A stretch of DNA of 44,021 bases, from positions 1-44,021 of the forward strand of contig JPUR01000157.1 of assembly GCA_001321835.1 (NCBI GenBank), given 5' to 3'. How positions within the stretch are numbered: the first letter of the stretch is position 1; every line of letters starts with the position of its first letter. This document shows positions 1-7,160 of the stretch, in pieces. Source of the stretch: Marinosulfonomonas sp. PRT-SC04 (GTDB lineage Bacteria; Pseudomonadota; Alphaproteobacteria; Rhodobacterales; Rhodobacteraceae). Position numbers and translations under genes: made by a program. The notes beneath the pieces are model-generated. The model worked only from the letters and a program-made list of their open reading frames with translations, was not told where the DNA came from and ran no database searches.

Positions 1-1
1 A

Positions 2-154
2 CGCGAATTTCCAGAGTTGCGCAAACGCTATTGGGGTCAGCGGTTTTGGGCGCGGGGATATTTCTCGACCACCAGCGGAAATGTCACGGACGATGTGATA
101 CTTCAGTATCTGGAATTACATTCCAAACGGGAACCTACCGGCATCTGCCGGTAG
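2..154 (+). CDS. IS200/IS605-family Y1 transposase, C-terminal part (cut by window edge)
   Basis: The reading frame open from base 2 encodes 50 residues ending in a TAG stop. The segment RKRYWGQRFWARGYFSTTSG followed by NVTDDVILQYLE matches the C-terminal part of TnpA (Y1 HUH transposase) of the IS200/IS605 family, which moves single-stranded copies of its element using hairpins near its ends. The catalytic HUH motif and the start lie outside the window, so activity cannot be judged. A perfect hairpin overlaps the stop codon and is probably the right-end hairpin of the element. Immediately beyond it lies a DUF695 gene on the other strand that loses its normal C-terminus, so the element appears to have landed in that gene. 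The family call is by recognised residue pattern only. Confidence 0.8.
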   Translation, partial: REFPELRKRYWGQRFWARGYFSTTSGNVTDDVILQYLELHSKREPTGICR

Positions 155-568
155 TCGTTCAGTATCACTCTGACGGGACACGTTTACGTCGACGCTTGGA
201 AATTTGGCCTTCAATAATTTTTCGACTTTTGGCCCAGTCTTTTCATTTTTTGTATATGTGATGAAGTCACGTGTTTCAGAGTTCGTCACTACGGCTACGA
301 TTATGCCCAGTCCTGCATCCTGTAAGTGTTCGAATAGAGCATTTTCAAAAGCAAAGGGAATATCTGATTCAGCGTCGAAATGGCTCAGTGGTATAGCGAA
401 AATCGTGCTTATAGAAAAATCAGCCTTATGAGCAAAATCTTTCAATGGTTTGTTAATCCGCATCATAGCGCGTCTTTCACTACCTAGATGGCACACTGCC
501 CAACTGTCTGGAATTTCATATTTTTTCCGTCTAAATAAATTCTTTATTCCAAATGTTTGGCCTCCCAT
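116..568 (-). CDS. DUF695-family protein, 3' end replaced by IS200/IS605 sequence
   Basis: The 150-residue frame resembles DUF695 proteins of unknown function. It has SWAVCHLGSERRAMMRINK near the start, a central FAFENALFEHLQDAGLGIIV stretch, then ETRDFITYTKN and KFPSVDVNVSRQSDTE. Family members normally continue from this Asp-rich position with a W-x-x-Y motif and a short tail. Here the frame runs into the end of the insertion element and finishes with an unrelated RLPADAGRFPFGM tail. The ATG at 568 is preceded by AAGGCG about 12 bases upstream, a weak ribosome site. I infer truncation of the last few residues by the transposon. Whether the protein still folds is unknown. Confidence 0.6.
   Translation of the reverse strand: MGGQTFGIKNLFRRKKYEIPDSWAVCHLGSERRAMMRINKPLKDFAHKADFSISTIFAIPLSHFDAESDIPFAFENALFEHLQDAGLGIIVAVVTNSETRDFITYTKNEKTGPKVEKLLKAKFPSVDVNVSRQSDTERLPADAGRFPFGM
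137..152 (+). repeat. Right-end hairpin of the IS200/IS605 element
   Basis: A perfect inverted repeat, ACCGGCA-TC-TGCCGGT, spans the last codons of tnpA and the first bases of its stop codon. IS200/IS605 elements carry subterminal hairpins that TnpA binds as single strands, with cleavage a few bases beyond the right hairpin. The element end should therefore lie within roughly 5-20 bases after position 152. The exact cleavage site was not determined. Confidence 0.6.
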
Positions 569-612
569 GAATTTTATTCAGTAACGCCTTTCACAAAAGG
601 CCGTTTGAGCTC

Positions 613-627
613 TACAGTATTACTGTA
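613..627. promoter_or_regulatory. 15-bp palindrome, possible operator
   Basis: TACAGTA-T-TACTGTA is a perfect palindrome lying 45 bases upstream of the DUF695 start and 126 bases upstream of the FMN riboswitch, between two divergent genes. It could be an operator for either. No regulator can be named from the sequence. Confidence 0.3.
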
Positions 628-753
628 AGATATTCATATGGCCCTGCCAACATCCTTGCCGCTTCGTCCGCATAACTGCCACTCTGCCAATGCATCTTGC
701 CACCTGCTTATTTTTCCCTTACCAATTTCGAGCTGCCCACTCATGGGCGGTAT

Positions 754-888
754 GTTCTCAGGGCGGGGTGTAATTCCCCACCGGCGGTAATCATTGACAT
801 GAAAGCCCGCGAGCGCCTTCCAATAGGAAGGGTCAGCAGATCCGGTTAAATTCCGGAGCCGACGGTTAAAGTCCGGATGAAAGAGAGC
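754..888 (+). promoter_or_regulatory. FMN (RFN element) riboswitch
   Basis: The conserved RFN blocks appear in order: TTCTCAGGGCGGGGTG, CCCCACCGGCGGTAA, AGCCCGCGAGCGC, GGTCAGCAGATCCGG, TTCCGGAGCCGACGG and AGTCCGGATGAAAGAGA. The closing P1 helix is formed by GTTCTC (754-759) and GAGAGC (883-888), with one G-U pair. The aptamer binds FMN and shuts down expression when the cofactor is abundant. The next gene is a riboflavin importer, the expected target. No strong terminator lies between aptamer and gene. Instead GTCCT (925-929) can pair with AGGAC (962-966), which overlaps the ribosome-binding site, so control is probably at translation start. Confidence 0.95.
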
Positions 889-973
889 GGGATTTGGGGT
901 GTGGTTCAGTCGCACGCCCGAAATGTCCTGTTTTGCCTTGGGTCTTGTGCGCTTAGGAAAAAGGACAAACGCC

Positions 974-1903
974 ATGACTCAAACAATGACCACCAGCCGC
1001 AAAAGCGCTGGGTACCCCCCCAGGGGTGCTGCGTACACAGGGGCCGCCTATATGGTTGGCGCCGGATTGCTATTTGCGGTTATCAATGTCGCCAACACCC
1101 AATTGACGTGGGTTTACGGTTTGAAATCTACCACAGTTGCATTTTGGGAATACTTCATCGCATTGCTGTTCAGCCTGCCGTGGATGTTTAGACATTTGCG
1201 CACATCTCTGACCACCTCACAGATGCCATTGCACATCATTCGCGTCGCTTTGGCGGCTGGCGGAGTGCAGTTGTGGGTGTTTGGGTTTTCCTCAGGTGTG
1301 CCGCTGTGGCAAATGATTGCGCTGATTATGACGTCGCCATTTTTCGTCACCATCGGCTCGGTGTTGGTGCTGCGTGAAACGGTCACAAAGGAGCGCTGGA
1401 TCTCGCTTATTATCGGCTTTGTCGGTGCGATGATCATTCTCAGCCCGTGGTCTGACACGTTCACGAGTGCGATGCTCTACCCACTGGGCGCGTCCTTCAT
1501 GTGGGCGATGTATTCGCTGATCACCAAACATATGACCAAGACTGAAAACGTCGATACGCTGACGCTGTATTTGCTGCTGCTGTTAACGCCGATCAATGCG
1601 GCTTTGGCGTTCAGTGGGGGTTTTATTATCCAGACAGATATCACAGTCGTCAGCACGGAAATTGCCATTTCGATTGTGGTGATTGTGGGTGTTTTGGTTG
1701 CCGTCGCGCAATATTTTCTGGTTAAGGCCTACGATATTGCGGATGCGGCCTATTTGCAGCCGTTTGATTATGTAAAGCAACCGGTCAATATAATACTGGG
1801 TTTTCTGGTCTATAACTACCTGCCAGAAGGCATCATGTGGTTGGGGACCAGCCTGATTTTTGGAGCCTCTGTCTACTTGCTTCAATCTGAAATGAAAAAG
1901 TAA
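974..1903 (+). CDS. ribN: Riboflavin importer RibN (DMT superfamily)
   Basis: This 309-residue membrane protein has about ten hydrophobic segments in two EamA-like halves (roughly residues 20-150 and 165-305), typical of drug/metabolite transporters. RibN proteins of alphaproteobacteria and vibrios import riboflavin and are recognised by sitting behind an FMN riboswitch, as here. I chose ATG at 974 because AGGAAAAAGGA precedes it. An upstream in-frame ATG at 899 lies only 11 bases past the aptamer and has no such site. The gene ends directly against the end of the convergent GntR regulator, with no spacer between the two stop codons. The transporter fold is clear; the substrate rests on the riboswitch context. 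Confidence 0.88.
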   Translation: MTQTMTTSRKSAGYPPRGAAYTGAAYMVGAGLLFAVINVANTQLTWVYGLKSTTVAFWEYFIALLFSLPWMFRHLRTSLTTSQMPLHIIRVALAAGGVQLWVFGFSSGVPLWQMIALIMTSPFFVTIGSVLVLRETVTKERWISLIIGFVGAMIILSPWSDTFTSAMLYPLGASFMWAMYSLITKHMTKTENVDTLTLYLLLLLTPINAALAFSGGFIIQTDITVVSTEIAISIVVIVGVLVAVAQYFLVKAYDIADAAYLQPFDYVKQPVNIILGFLVYNYLPEGIMWLGTSLIFGASVYLLQSEMKK

Positions 1904-2673
1904 TTAGCCGCGCGCCTTCGCATGTTTTAGACGTAGGCGCGCAATGGCCTCGTTGTGATCAACCTTTTGCTGGTCCAACAAGGCGGTCTCAACATAGCCG
2001 AGATGGGTTTCGATTGCGGCGCGGGCGCCAGCGGGGGCGCGGGCCTGTAAGGCGTCGTTGATTTTGCGGTGCTGCTCTAAAAGAGCGCCGCGGCTGGTGC
2101 GTTGTTTGAACATGGCTTGGCGGTTGTAAAACACCCCCTCGCGCAGCAGATCATACATCGAGCGCATCATGTGCAGCATGATCACATTGTGGCTGGCCTC
2201 AACGATCGACAGATGAAATTCTGCATCCAAACCGGCATCGATTTCGGGATCACGTTTGGGGTGGGCAGCTTCCATTTTATGAAAGATCGTGTCGATCACT
2301 TGCAGATCGGTGTCTGATCCAAACCGCGCAGCGCGCTCACCGGCCAGCCCCTCCATGTCGCGGCGAAAATGCAGGTAATCGAACACCGCCTCGCTGTGGG
2401 TGGCAAACAGCTGGATCAGGGCGGGCGGAAAACTACTGCCGAGGGATTCCGACACATAAAGGCCTGAGCCAGCACGGCTGTCGAGCAATCCACGGGTCTT
2501 TAAATCAGCGACGGCTTCGCGCAAGGAGGGCCGTGAAATGCCCATTTTTCACTGAGTTCGCGCTCGGACGGCAGTCGCTCACCGGGGCGTAAAATACCGC
2601 GCAAAATCAGCTGTTCAATCTGTATGACAACGGAATGCGACAGTTTTTCAGATTGGATAGGTTTGAATGGCAT
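1904..2673 (-). pseudogene. GntR-family (FadR/FCD) regulator broken by a frameshift
   Basis: The N-terminal frame starts at ATG 2673 (AAAGGATCCCG precedes it) and encodes a winged-helix segment, SHSVVIQIEQLILRGILRPG then ERLPSERELSEK. It then leaves the family pattern. The other frame continues MGISRPSLREAVADLKTRG and an FCD ligand-binding domain to the stop at 1904, with metal-site-type histidines in EFHLSIVEASHN. The two halves join if one A is restored to a run of five (plus-strand T run 2545-2549), giving SEK-MGISRPSL. The break lies inside the recognition helix, so neither half would bind DNA. It is either a true mutation or a homopolymer error. Such regulators often control organic-acid genes. 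The target here is unknown. Confidence 0.85.
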
Positions 2674-2727
2674 CGGGATCCTTTCGGGTTCTGAAAAACA
2701 TAGGATCGCATTTGCCAAAGGGCAACT

Positions 2728-2757
2728 AAAAAGGCCGGACGCTATGGTCCGGCCTTT
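2728..2757 (-). terminator. Rho-independent terminator of the OmpA-like gene
   Basis: On the minus strand AAAGGCCGGAC pairs perfectly with GTCCGGCCTTT around a 6-base loop and is followed by a run of T. It sits 30 bases after the stop of the OmpA-like lipoprotein gene. Confidence 0.9.
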
Positions 2758-2787
2758 GAAGATGTTCAGCATCATGAATGCGGTCGG

Positions 2788-3447
2788 TTATGAAGCCGGA
2801 CGGATCACGATTTCAACGCGTCGGTTTTGTTGACGGCCAGCGGTGGTTTGGTTGCTGGAAACCGGCTCGTCTTCGCCGCGTCCGAAGGAGCGAACACGCG
2901 ATGGGCGCACGCCAGCGTTCATCAAAACATTCGCAACCGCGCTGGCACGACGGGATGACAGGTTTTGATTATACTCCGCAGCGCCCGTGTTGTCGGTGTG
3001 GCCCAGCACATCAATGGTGGTGTCTGGGTATTTTTGCAGGTTGGCCGCCAGTGTGTGCAGATCGCTGCGCAAGCCACCGCGCACCAAGGCGCTGTCGGTG
3101 TCAAACAAGATGTCTTGCGGCATGGTGACGACCAACCGGTCGCCAGTGTTCACGATTTTGACGTCATTGCCCATGCTGTTGCGCAGCTCAGCCGCTTGTT
3201 TGTCCATCTGGTTGCCGATGATCGCACCAAGGCCGGCGCCAAGCGCCGCACCAATCGCGGCATTTTTGAAGCGGTCACTGCCGCTCTCTTTGGTGGCGCC
3301 CAGCAGTGCGCCAAGACCCGCGCCGATCAGCGCGCCGTTTTGGGTGCGGGTGTTACCGTTTTGTGGCTCGGGGCTTGGTTGTATACAGCCGGTCAGCGCA
3401 AAGCTGCCCGCGACCAAAAGCATAAGGGGTGTTTTGAAGTGGATCAT
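2788..3447 (-). CDS. OmpA-family lipoprotein (YiaD-like)
   Basis: The 219-residue product has a lipoprotein signal peptide with lipobox LTGC (Cys 21). A glycine-zipper stretch follows (GALIGAGLGALLGATK and AAIGAALGAGLGAIIGNQ, about residues 38-80), then a C-terminal OmpA peptidoglycan-binding domain (about 105-215). The latter contains DVLGHTDNTGAAEYNQNLS and RRASAVANVL, with the NRRVEI arginine near the end. It would be anchored in the outer membrane by lipid and hold the cell wall through the OmpA domain. E. coli YiaD has this architecture and similar length. It is a single gene with its own downstream terminator. Confidence 0.9.
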   Translation of the reverse strand: MIHFKTPLMLLVAGSFALTGCIQPSPEPQNGNTRTQNGALIGAGLGALLGATKESGSDRFKNAAIGAALGAGLGAIIGNQMDKQAAELRNSMGNDVKIVNTGDRLVVTMPQDILFDTDSALVRGGLRSDLHTLAANLQKYPDTTIDVLGHTDNTGAAEYNQNLSSRRASAVANVLMNAGVRPSRVRSFGRGEDEPVSSNQTTAGRQQNRRVEIVIRPAS

Positions 3448-3553
3448 TTTTATCTCGCTCGATGTTGTTGTTTTGTGATGAGGTACAGATACAATATTGG
3501 GCGATGTTATCGAATATCAAGCGTCACAGTCGGCTAAAAACCGCCAATGCGGG

Positions 3554-4395
3554 TCACATGTTTTGGGCGCGTGCGCCTTCCCAGGCCAGCATGGCGCGTT
3601 TGACCGGCAGCCCCCAGTGATAACCGCCGAGCCCACCGGATTTTTGCACAGCGCGGTGACACGGGATCAGCCAACTGACCGGATTTCGGCCAACGGCGGT
3701 GCCAACCGCACGGGCGGCCTGCGGGCTGCCAACGCAAGCCGCGATTTCTGAATAGGTGGTGACGTGGCCGAGGGGATGGTCAGCAATGCCTCCCAGACTT
3801 TGATCTGAAATGGCGCGCCGATCAGGTGCAGGTTGGCGTGGCCTGATTGGCTCAGGGCGGCGTTGATCCACGGGGAAAGATGCGCTTTGTCTTTAATGAA
3901 TGTGGCCTGTGGCCAACGGCTGCGCATGTCGGCCATTGCGGCCTCGCGTCCGGTTTCGGCGGCGAACGCCATGCCGCACAACCCTTTGTCAGTGCCCATC
4001 GCGAGTGCCAAGCCGAACTGTGACTCGAACCAGCCATAGCGGATGTTCAACCCGTCACCTTTGCGCGCGAACTCACCGGGGCTCATTGATTCCCAGCGTA
4101 GAAACAGATCGTGCAAACGGCTGCTGCCCGACAGGCCAACCTGATCGGCGACAGCGAGGGTGGTGAATTGCTCATGCAGCAGGGTTTTGGCGTAGCCCAG
4201 CGTCAGATATTGCTGGAAGCGCTTTGGCGATACCCCGACCCATCTTGAAAACACGCGTTGGAAATGCGCCGGACTCATTTGCAGCTCTGCGGCGATTGCG
4301 TCGAGGGACAAGGTGCGGCCATCGGCGGCATCGATCACCTCAATGGCGCGTTTGATGACGCCGTAATGGTAGGAGGCGTCGGTGAGATCCGGCAT
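3554..4395 (-). pseudogene. Ada-like AraC/methylated-DNA-cysteine methyltransferase broken by a frameshift
   Basis: From ATG 4395 (AAAGGATTTTCCC precedes it) the frame encodes an AraC-type helix-turn-helix domain, including LSLDAIAAELQMSPAHFQRV and LGYAKTLLHEQF, then the N-terminal part of an O6-alkylguanine-DNA alkyltransferase ending QIKVWEALLTIPS. The active-site half, GHVTTYSEIAACVGSPQAA with WLIPCHRAVQKSGGLGGYHW, is in another frame. Restoring one base to the CC at 3768-3769 rejoins it. The reactive cysteine motif PCHR is intact. The Zn-binding N-terminal domain of classical E. coli Ada is absent, as in many alphaproteobacterial Ada-like proteins. The repair of O6-methylguanine would be lost if the frameshift is real. 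It may instead be a base-calling error in a G/C run. Confidence 0.85.
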
Positions 4396-4468
4396 GGGAA
4401 AATCCTTTGGTTGGCCCAAAGCTATGCCAGAGTGGGACGTCTGGCGACCCGAAACTTGCGCATCTGTT

Positions 4469-4509
4469 TGCGATCAGGCGCCTGCGATCAGGCGGTGTGC
4501 GATCAGGCG
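4469..4509. repeat. Three near-tandem copies of TGCGATCAGGCG
   Basis: The 12-base unit occurs at 4469-4480, 4483-4494 and 4498-4509, with 2- and 3-base spacers. The copies lie at the 3' end of the Hint-domain gene and encode its RLIAHRLIAGA tail. Local duplication by slippage is likely. Confidence 0.85.
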
Positions 4510-5142
4510 GCCGAGAGATGCCTGTAGGGGCCTTGAATTTTTTGCGGGATCAGCAGTTTTGCTTGCCATGATTTCAGGCAGTGCCGCGCGGTTTGTAGAC
4601 TGTCGATTTCTGCGCCTAGAAGCATCGCGGATGCGGGTCTGCTGTTCAGTGGACAGGGCGTTTAGCGCGGCCGGGTCAGGAAAGAAGCTTTCAACCCAGA
4701 GCCCCTCGGCCAGTACGATTTCGTGTTGTTTGAACAGGATGTGAAAATATGAGGCCTGCTGGTCACTGTGGGTTTCAATGATTTCGCAGCCGTTGGTGAC
4801 GGTGCTGGCGGACACAAAGGCTTCGTGGTGGGCGAACAGCCGTTCGATCTGTGGCGATTTTAGCAAGATGCGGTGGTCGGGGTGCAGGTGAAAATTCTGC
4901 TTGGGAATGTTGTGTCCGGCACAGCCTGTCGCAAGTCGGATTTGGGGCGGGGTTCTGGAACTGGCCGTAGCGATCGTGCGCTCGGCCCATAGGATTTTCT
5001 GAAAGCCATGATCGCGGGTCATCACCCTGTCACCGGCGCGCAGCCAGTCGACGGGTTGTGCGCCTTCATCTGTCATTAATGTGGCGCCCTGACAAAAACC
5101 GGGCGCGATTTTGAGGCGGGGCGGTTCATGGTGCTTTTGCAT
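4474..5142 (-). CDS. Hint (Hedgehog/intein) domain protein
   Basis: The 222-residue protein has a Hint_2-type domain over about residues 14-165. It begins with GFCQGATLMTDEGAQPVDWL and continues with RAGDRVMTRDHGFQKI, FHLHPDHRILLK and VLAEGLWVESFFPDPAAL. Hint folds can promote self-cleavage. In Rhodobacteraceae such short proteins usually stand alone or follow calcium-binding repeats, and their role is not established. Only the cysteine in the first block and the HPDHRI histidines are visible as candidate catalytic residues. The C-terminus is built from the short tandem repeat and is probably not conserved. The gene is divergent from nth, with about 170 bases between them. Confidence 0.85.
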   Translation of the reverse strand: MQKHHEPPRLKIAPGFCQGATLMTDEGAQPVDWLRAGDRVMTRDHGFQKILWAERTIATASSRTPPQIRLATGCAGHNIPKQNFHLHPDHRILLKSPQIERLFAHHEAFVSASTVTNGCEIIETHSDQQASYFHILFKQHEIVLAEGLWVESFFPDPAALNALSTEQQTRIRDASRRRNRQSTNRAALPEIMASKTADPAKNSRPLQASLGRLIAHRLIAGA

Positions 5143-5314
5143 GGGGTTTGGCTATCTTTCAGGCTGTCTCTTTTGGTTAGTCTCTGATGTTTTGGCTAAG
5201 CGGGGCTTAAAATCCAGCGGCAATGCGCCTTGGATTTAAGACAATTTATTTGTATTTTACGCCAGCGTGCATCGAGGGCTTGCCCATTGGTTTGGTTTTC
5301 CAGATACATATCGC

Positions 5315-5959
5315 ATGGAAAAACAGATGGATTATCAGACGATTTGCGAGGTGTTTGCCCGGTTTCACGAGATGGAACCCGAGCCAAAAGGCGAGTTGCA
5401 TCACACCAACGCCTATACGTTAACGGTGGCTGTGGCGCTGTCGGCGCAGGCCACCGATGTGGGTGTTAATAGGGCCACGCATGCGTTGTTCAAGCTGGCT
5501 GATACGCCGCAGAAAATGCTGGATCTGGGCGTGGTGGGGTTGATTGAGCATATCAAGACCATTGGCCTGTTTCGGCAAAAGGCCAAGAATGTTATTAAAA
5601 TGAGCCAGATTTTAGTGGATCAGTTTGACGGGGTGATACCGGATTCGCGCGCCGCACTGGTTAGTCTGCCAGGGGTTGGTCGCAAAACCGCCAATGTGGT
5701 GCTGAACATGTGGTTTCATCAACCGGCCCAAGCTGTGGACACGCATATCTTTCGGATTGGCAATCGCACGGGGATTGCGCCGGGAAAAGATGTCGATACG
5801 GTGGAGCGGGCTATTGAAGACAACATTCCGGCTCGTTATCAACAACACGCGCATCACTGGCTGATTTTACATGGCCGTTATGTGTGCAAGGCGCGCAAAC
5901 CTGTGTGCCCGAACTGTATCATTCGCGATATCTGCCCCTATGAGGAAAAGACCCAATGA
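5315..5959 (+). CDS. nth: Endonuclease III
   Basis: This 214-residue DNA glycosylase/AP lyase removes oxidised pyrimidines in base excision repair. The helix-hairpin-helix motif LPGVGRKTANVVLN (118-131) carries catalytic Lys 124, and VDTHIFRIGNR carries Asp 142. Four cysteines (191, 198, 201, 207; spacing C-x6-C-x2-C-x5-C) bind a 4Fe-4S cluster. Length fits the family. ATG 5315 gives the usual N-terminus (MEKQMDYQTI). An in-frame GTG at 5267 would add residues not seen in relatives. ATG 5327 is also possible, since GGAAAA precedes it. The stop overlaps the start of the downstream PfkB kinase by four bases, so the two are translationally coupled. Confidence 0.96.
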   Translation: MEKQMDYQTICEVFARFHEMEPEPKGELHHTNAYTLTVAVALSAQATDVGVNRATHALFKLADTPQKMLDLGVVGLIEHIKTIGLFRQKAKNVIKMSQILVDQFDGVIPDSRAALVSLPGVGRKTANVVLNMWFHQPAQAVDTHIFRIGNRTGIAPGKDVDTVERAIEDNIPARYQQHAHHWLILHGRYVCKARKPVCPNCIIRDICPYEEKTQ

Positions 5960-6954
5960 CTAAGAAGTATCAAATCGTCGGTATCGGTAATGCGATGGTG
6001 GATGTGTTGGCGCACGCGGATGACAGTTTTCTAGCCGAGAACGGCATTGAAAAGGGCATCATGCAGCTGATCGATATGGATCGCGCGGTGGAGCTGTATA
6101 ACAAGGTCGGGCCTGCCACTGAAATTTCGGGCGGATCTGCGGCCAATACCATTGCCGGTGCAGCGCATTTGGGCGGTCGCGTGGCATATGTTGGCAAGGT
6201 TAAGGATGATCAGCTGGGCGCGATTTTTACCCATGATCTGCGCGCGCAGGGGGTGGATTATGATACTGTGTTGGCGGGGGCGGATGCACCGCAAGAAACC
6301 GGTCGCTGCATTGTGTTGGTGGCGCCGGATGGTGAGCGTTCAATGAATACCTATTTGGGGGTGACTGAATTTTTGCAGCCCTCCGATATTAACGAGGCTT
6401 TGATGGCGGATGCCGAGTGGATTTATCTGGAAGGCTACCGGTTTGACGGGCCTGAAAGCCATGAGGCGTTTGCCAAGGCCAACGCGGCTTGCAAAGCGGC
6501 GGGCGGTAAGGTGTCATTGACGCTGTCTGACCCATTTTGTGTGGAGCGGCATCGCGATGCGTTTCGCGCTATGATCAAATCGGATGTGGATTTATTGTTC
6601 TGTAATCGGGCTGAAATGTTGTCGATGTACCAGACCGAGGATTTTGATGCGGCGCTGGAAATGGCGGCGGCCGAGATCGAGATTGTCGCCTGTACTGATT
6701 CCGATCAGGGCGCGCATATTCTGTCCGGTGGCAAGCGCTGGCATGCGCCTGCGATTCCGACGGATATTGTCGATGCAACAGGGGCTGGTGATTTGTTTGC
6801 CGGTGCATTCCTGTGGGGGTTGACGAATGGGTATGATCTGGAAACCTGTGGCAACATGGGCTGTGTCGCAGCCTCTGAAGTGATCAGCCATATTGGGGCG
6901 CGGGCCGAGGCAGATTTGAATGATCTGTTTAAAGAAAGCGGTTTGGTGTCGTAA
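5956..6954 (+). CDS. PfkB-family carbohydrate/adenosine kinase
   Basis: This 332-residue ribokinase-fold enzyme carries the first PfkB signature (EISGGSAANTIAGAAHLGG, with AYVGKVKDDQLG) near residues 57-90 and the second signature DATGAGDLFAGAFLWG near 272. The latter holds the catalytic aspartate and anion hole. Roseobacter homologues are usually annotated adenosine kinase, which phosphorylates adenosine to AMP. The sugar or nucleoside substrate cannot be fixed from sequence alone. The ATG overlaps the nth stop (ATGA), an arrangement I believe is common in this family of bacteria. A palindromic repeat seven bases after the stop probably ends transcription. Confidence 0.9.
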   Translation: MTKKYQIVGIGNAMVDVLAHADDSFLAENGIEKGIMQLIDMDRAVELYNKVGPATEISGGSAANTIAGAAHLGGRVAYVGKVKDDQLGAIFTHDLRAQGVDYDTVLAGADAPQETGRCIVLVAPDGERSMNTYLGVTEFLQPSDINEALMADAEWIYLEGYRFDGPESHEAFAKANAACKAAGGKVSLTLSDPFCVERHRDAFRAMIKSDVDLLFCNRAEMLSMYQTEDFDAALEMAAAEIEIVACTDSDQGAHILSGGKRWHAPAIPTDIVDATGAGDLFAGAFLWGLTNGYDLETCGNMGCVAASEVISHIGARAEADLNDLFKESGLVS

Positions 6955-6960
6955 AGCTTT

Positions 6961-6995
6961 ATGCCTCCGGCGGGGATATTTATCCGAAAAAGAAA
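6961..6995 (+). repeat. Roseobacter-type intergenic palindrome half, copy 1
   Basis: GCCTCCGGCGGGGATATTTA followed by A-rich sequence begins a few bases after the kinase stop. It is the inverse of the copy at 7115-7149, so the pair forms an inverted repeat of about 35 bases around a 119-base spacer. The same core recurs at 29917-29968. Confidence 0.85.
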
Positions 6996-7070
6996 CCGGA
7001 TTTTAATTAAATTGTCCATAACATGGGCTGCGGTACAGGCGGGGACGCCGATGACCGCCGAAAGAGAAGC

Positions 7071-7111
7071 CGCCTCGGTATGTTGACGCATAGCGAGGCG
7101 CATTCTTTTTT
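7071..7111 (+). terminator. Hairpin with T run between the repeat copies
   Basis: CGCCTCG (7071-7077) pairs with CGAGGCG (7094-7100) and is followed by CATTCTTTTTT. It could end read-through from the kinase operon or a short transcript arising in the 6996-7070 spacer. Confidence 0.5.
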
Positions 7112-7114
7112 GTG

Positions 7115-7149
7115 TTTCTTTTTCGGGCAAATATCCCCGCCGGAGGTAT
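7115..7149 (-). repeat. Roseobacter-type intergenic palindrome half, copy 2
   Basis: TTTCTTTTTCGGGC followed by AAATATCCCCGCCGGAGG is the reverse complement of copy 1 with few mismatches. It lies just beyond the stop of the minus-strand sulfotransferase gene. Each of the two convergent genes therefore has a copy at its own 3' end. Confidence 0.85.
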
Positions 7150-7160
7150 AAGGTTTTACC

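Noticed and set aside
899..973. Longer ribN start at 899
   Set aside because: It lies only 11 bases after the aptamer and has no ribosome site; ATG 974 has AGGAAAAAGGA.
634..975. 113-residue minus-strand frame
   Set aside because: It is antisense to the FMN riboswitch and has no family resemblance; the riboswitch explains the conservation.
7007..7102. Small minus-strand protein within the repeat-framed spacer
   Set aside because: Open frame exists but lacks a ribosome site and any family match; kept only as a side note in the finding on that spacer.
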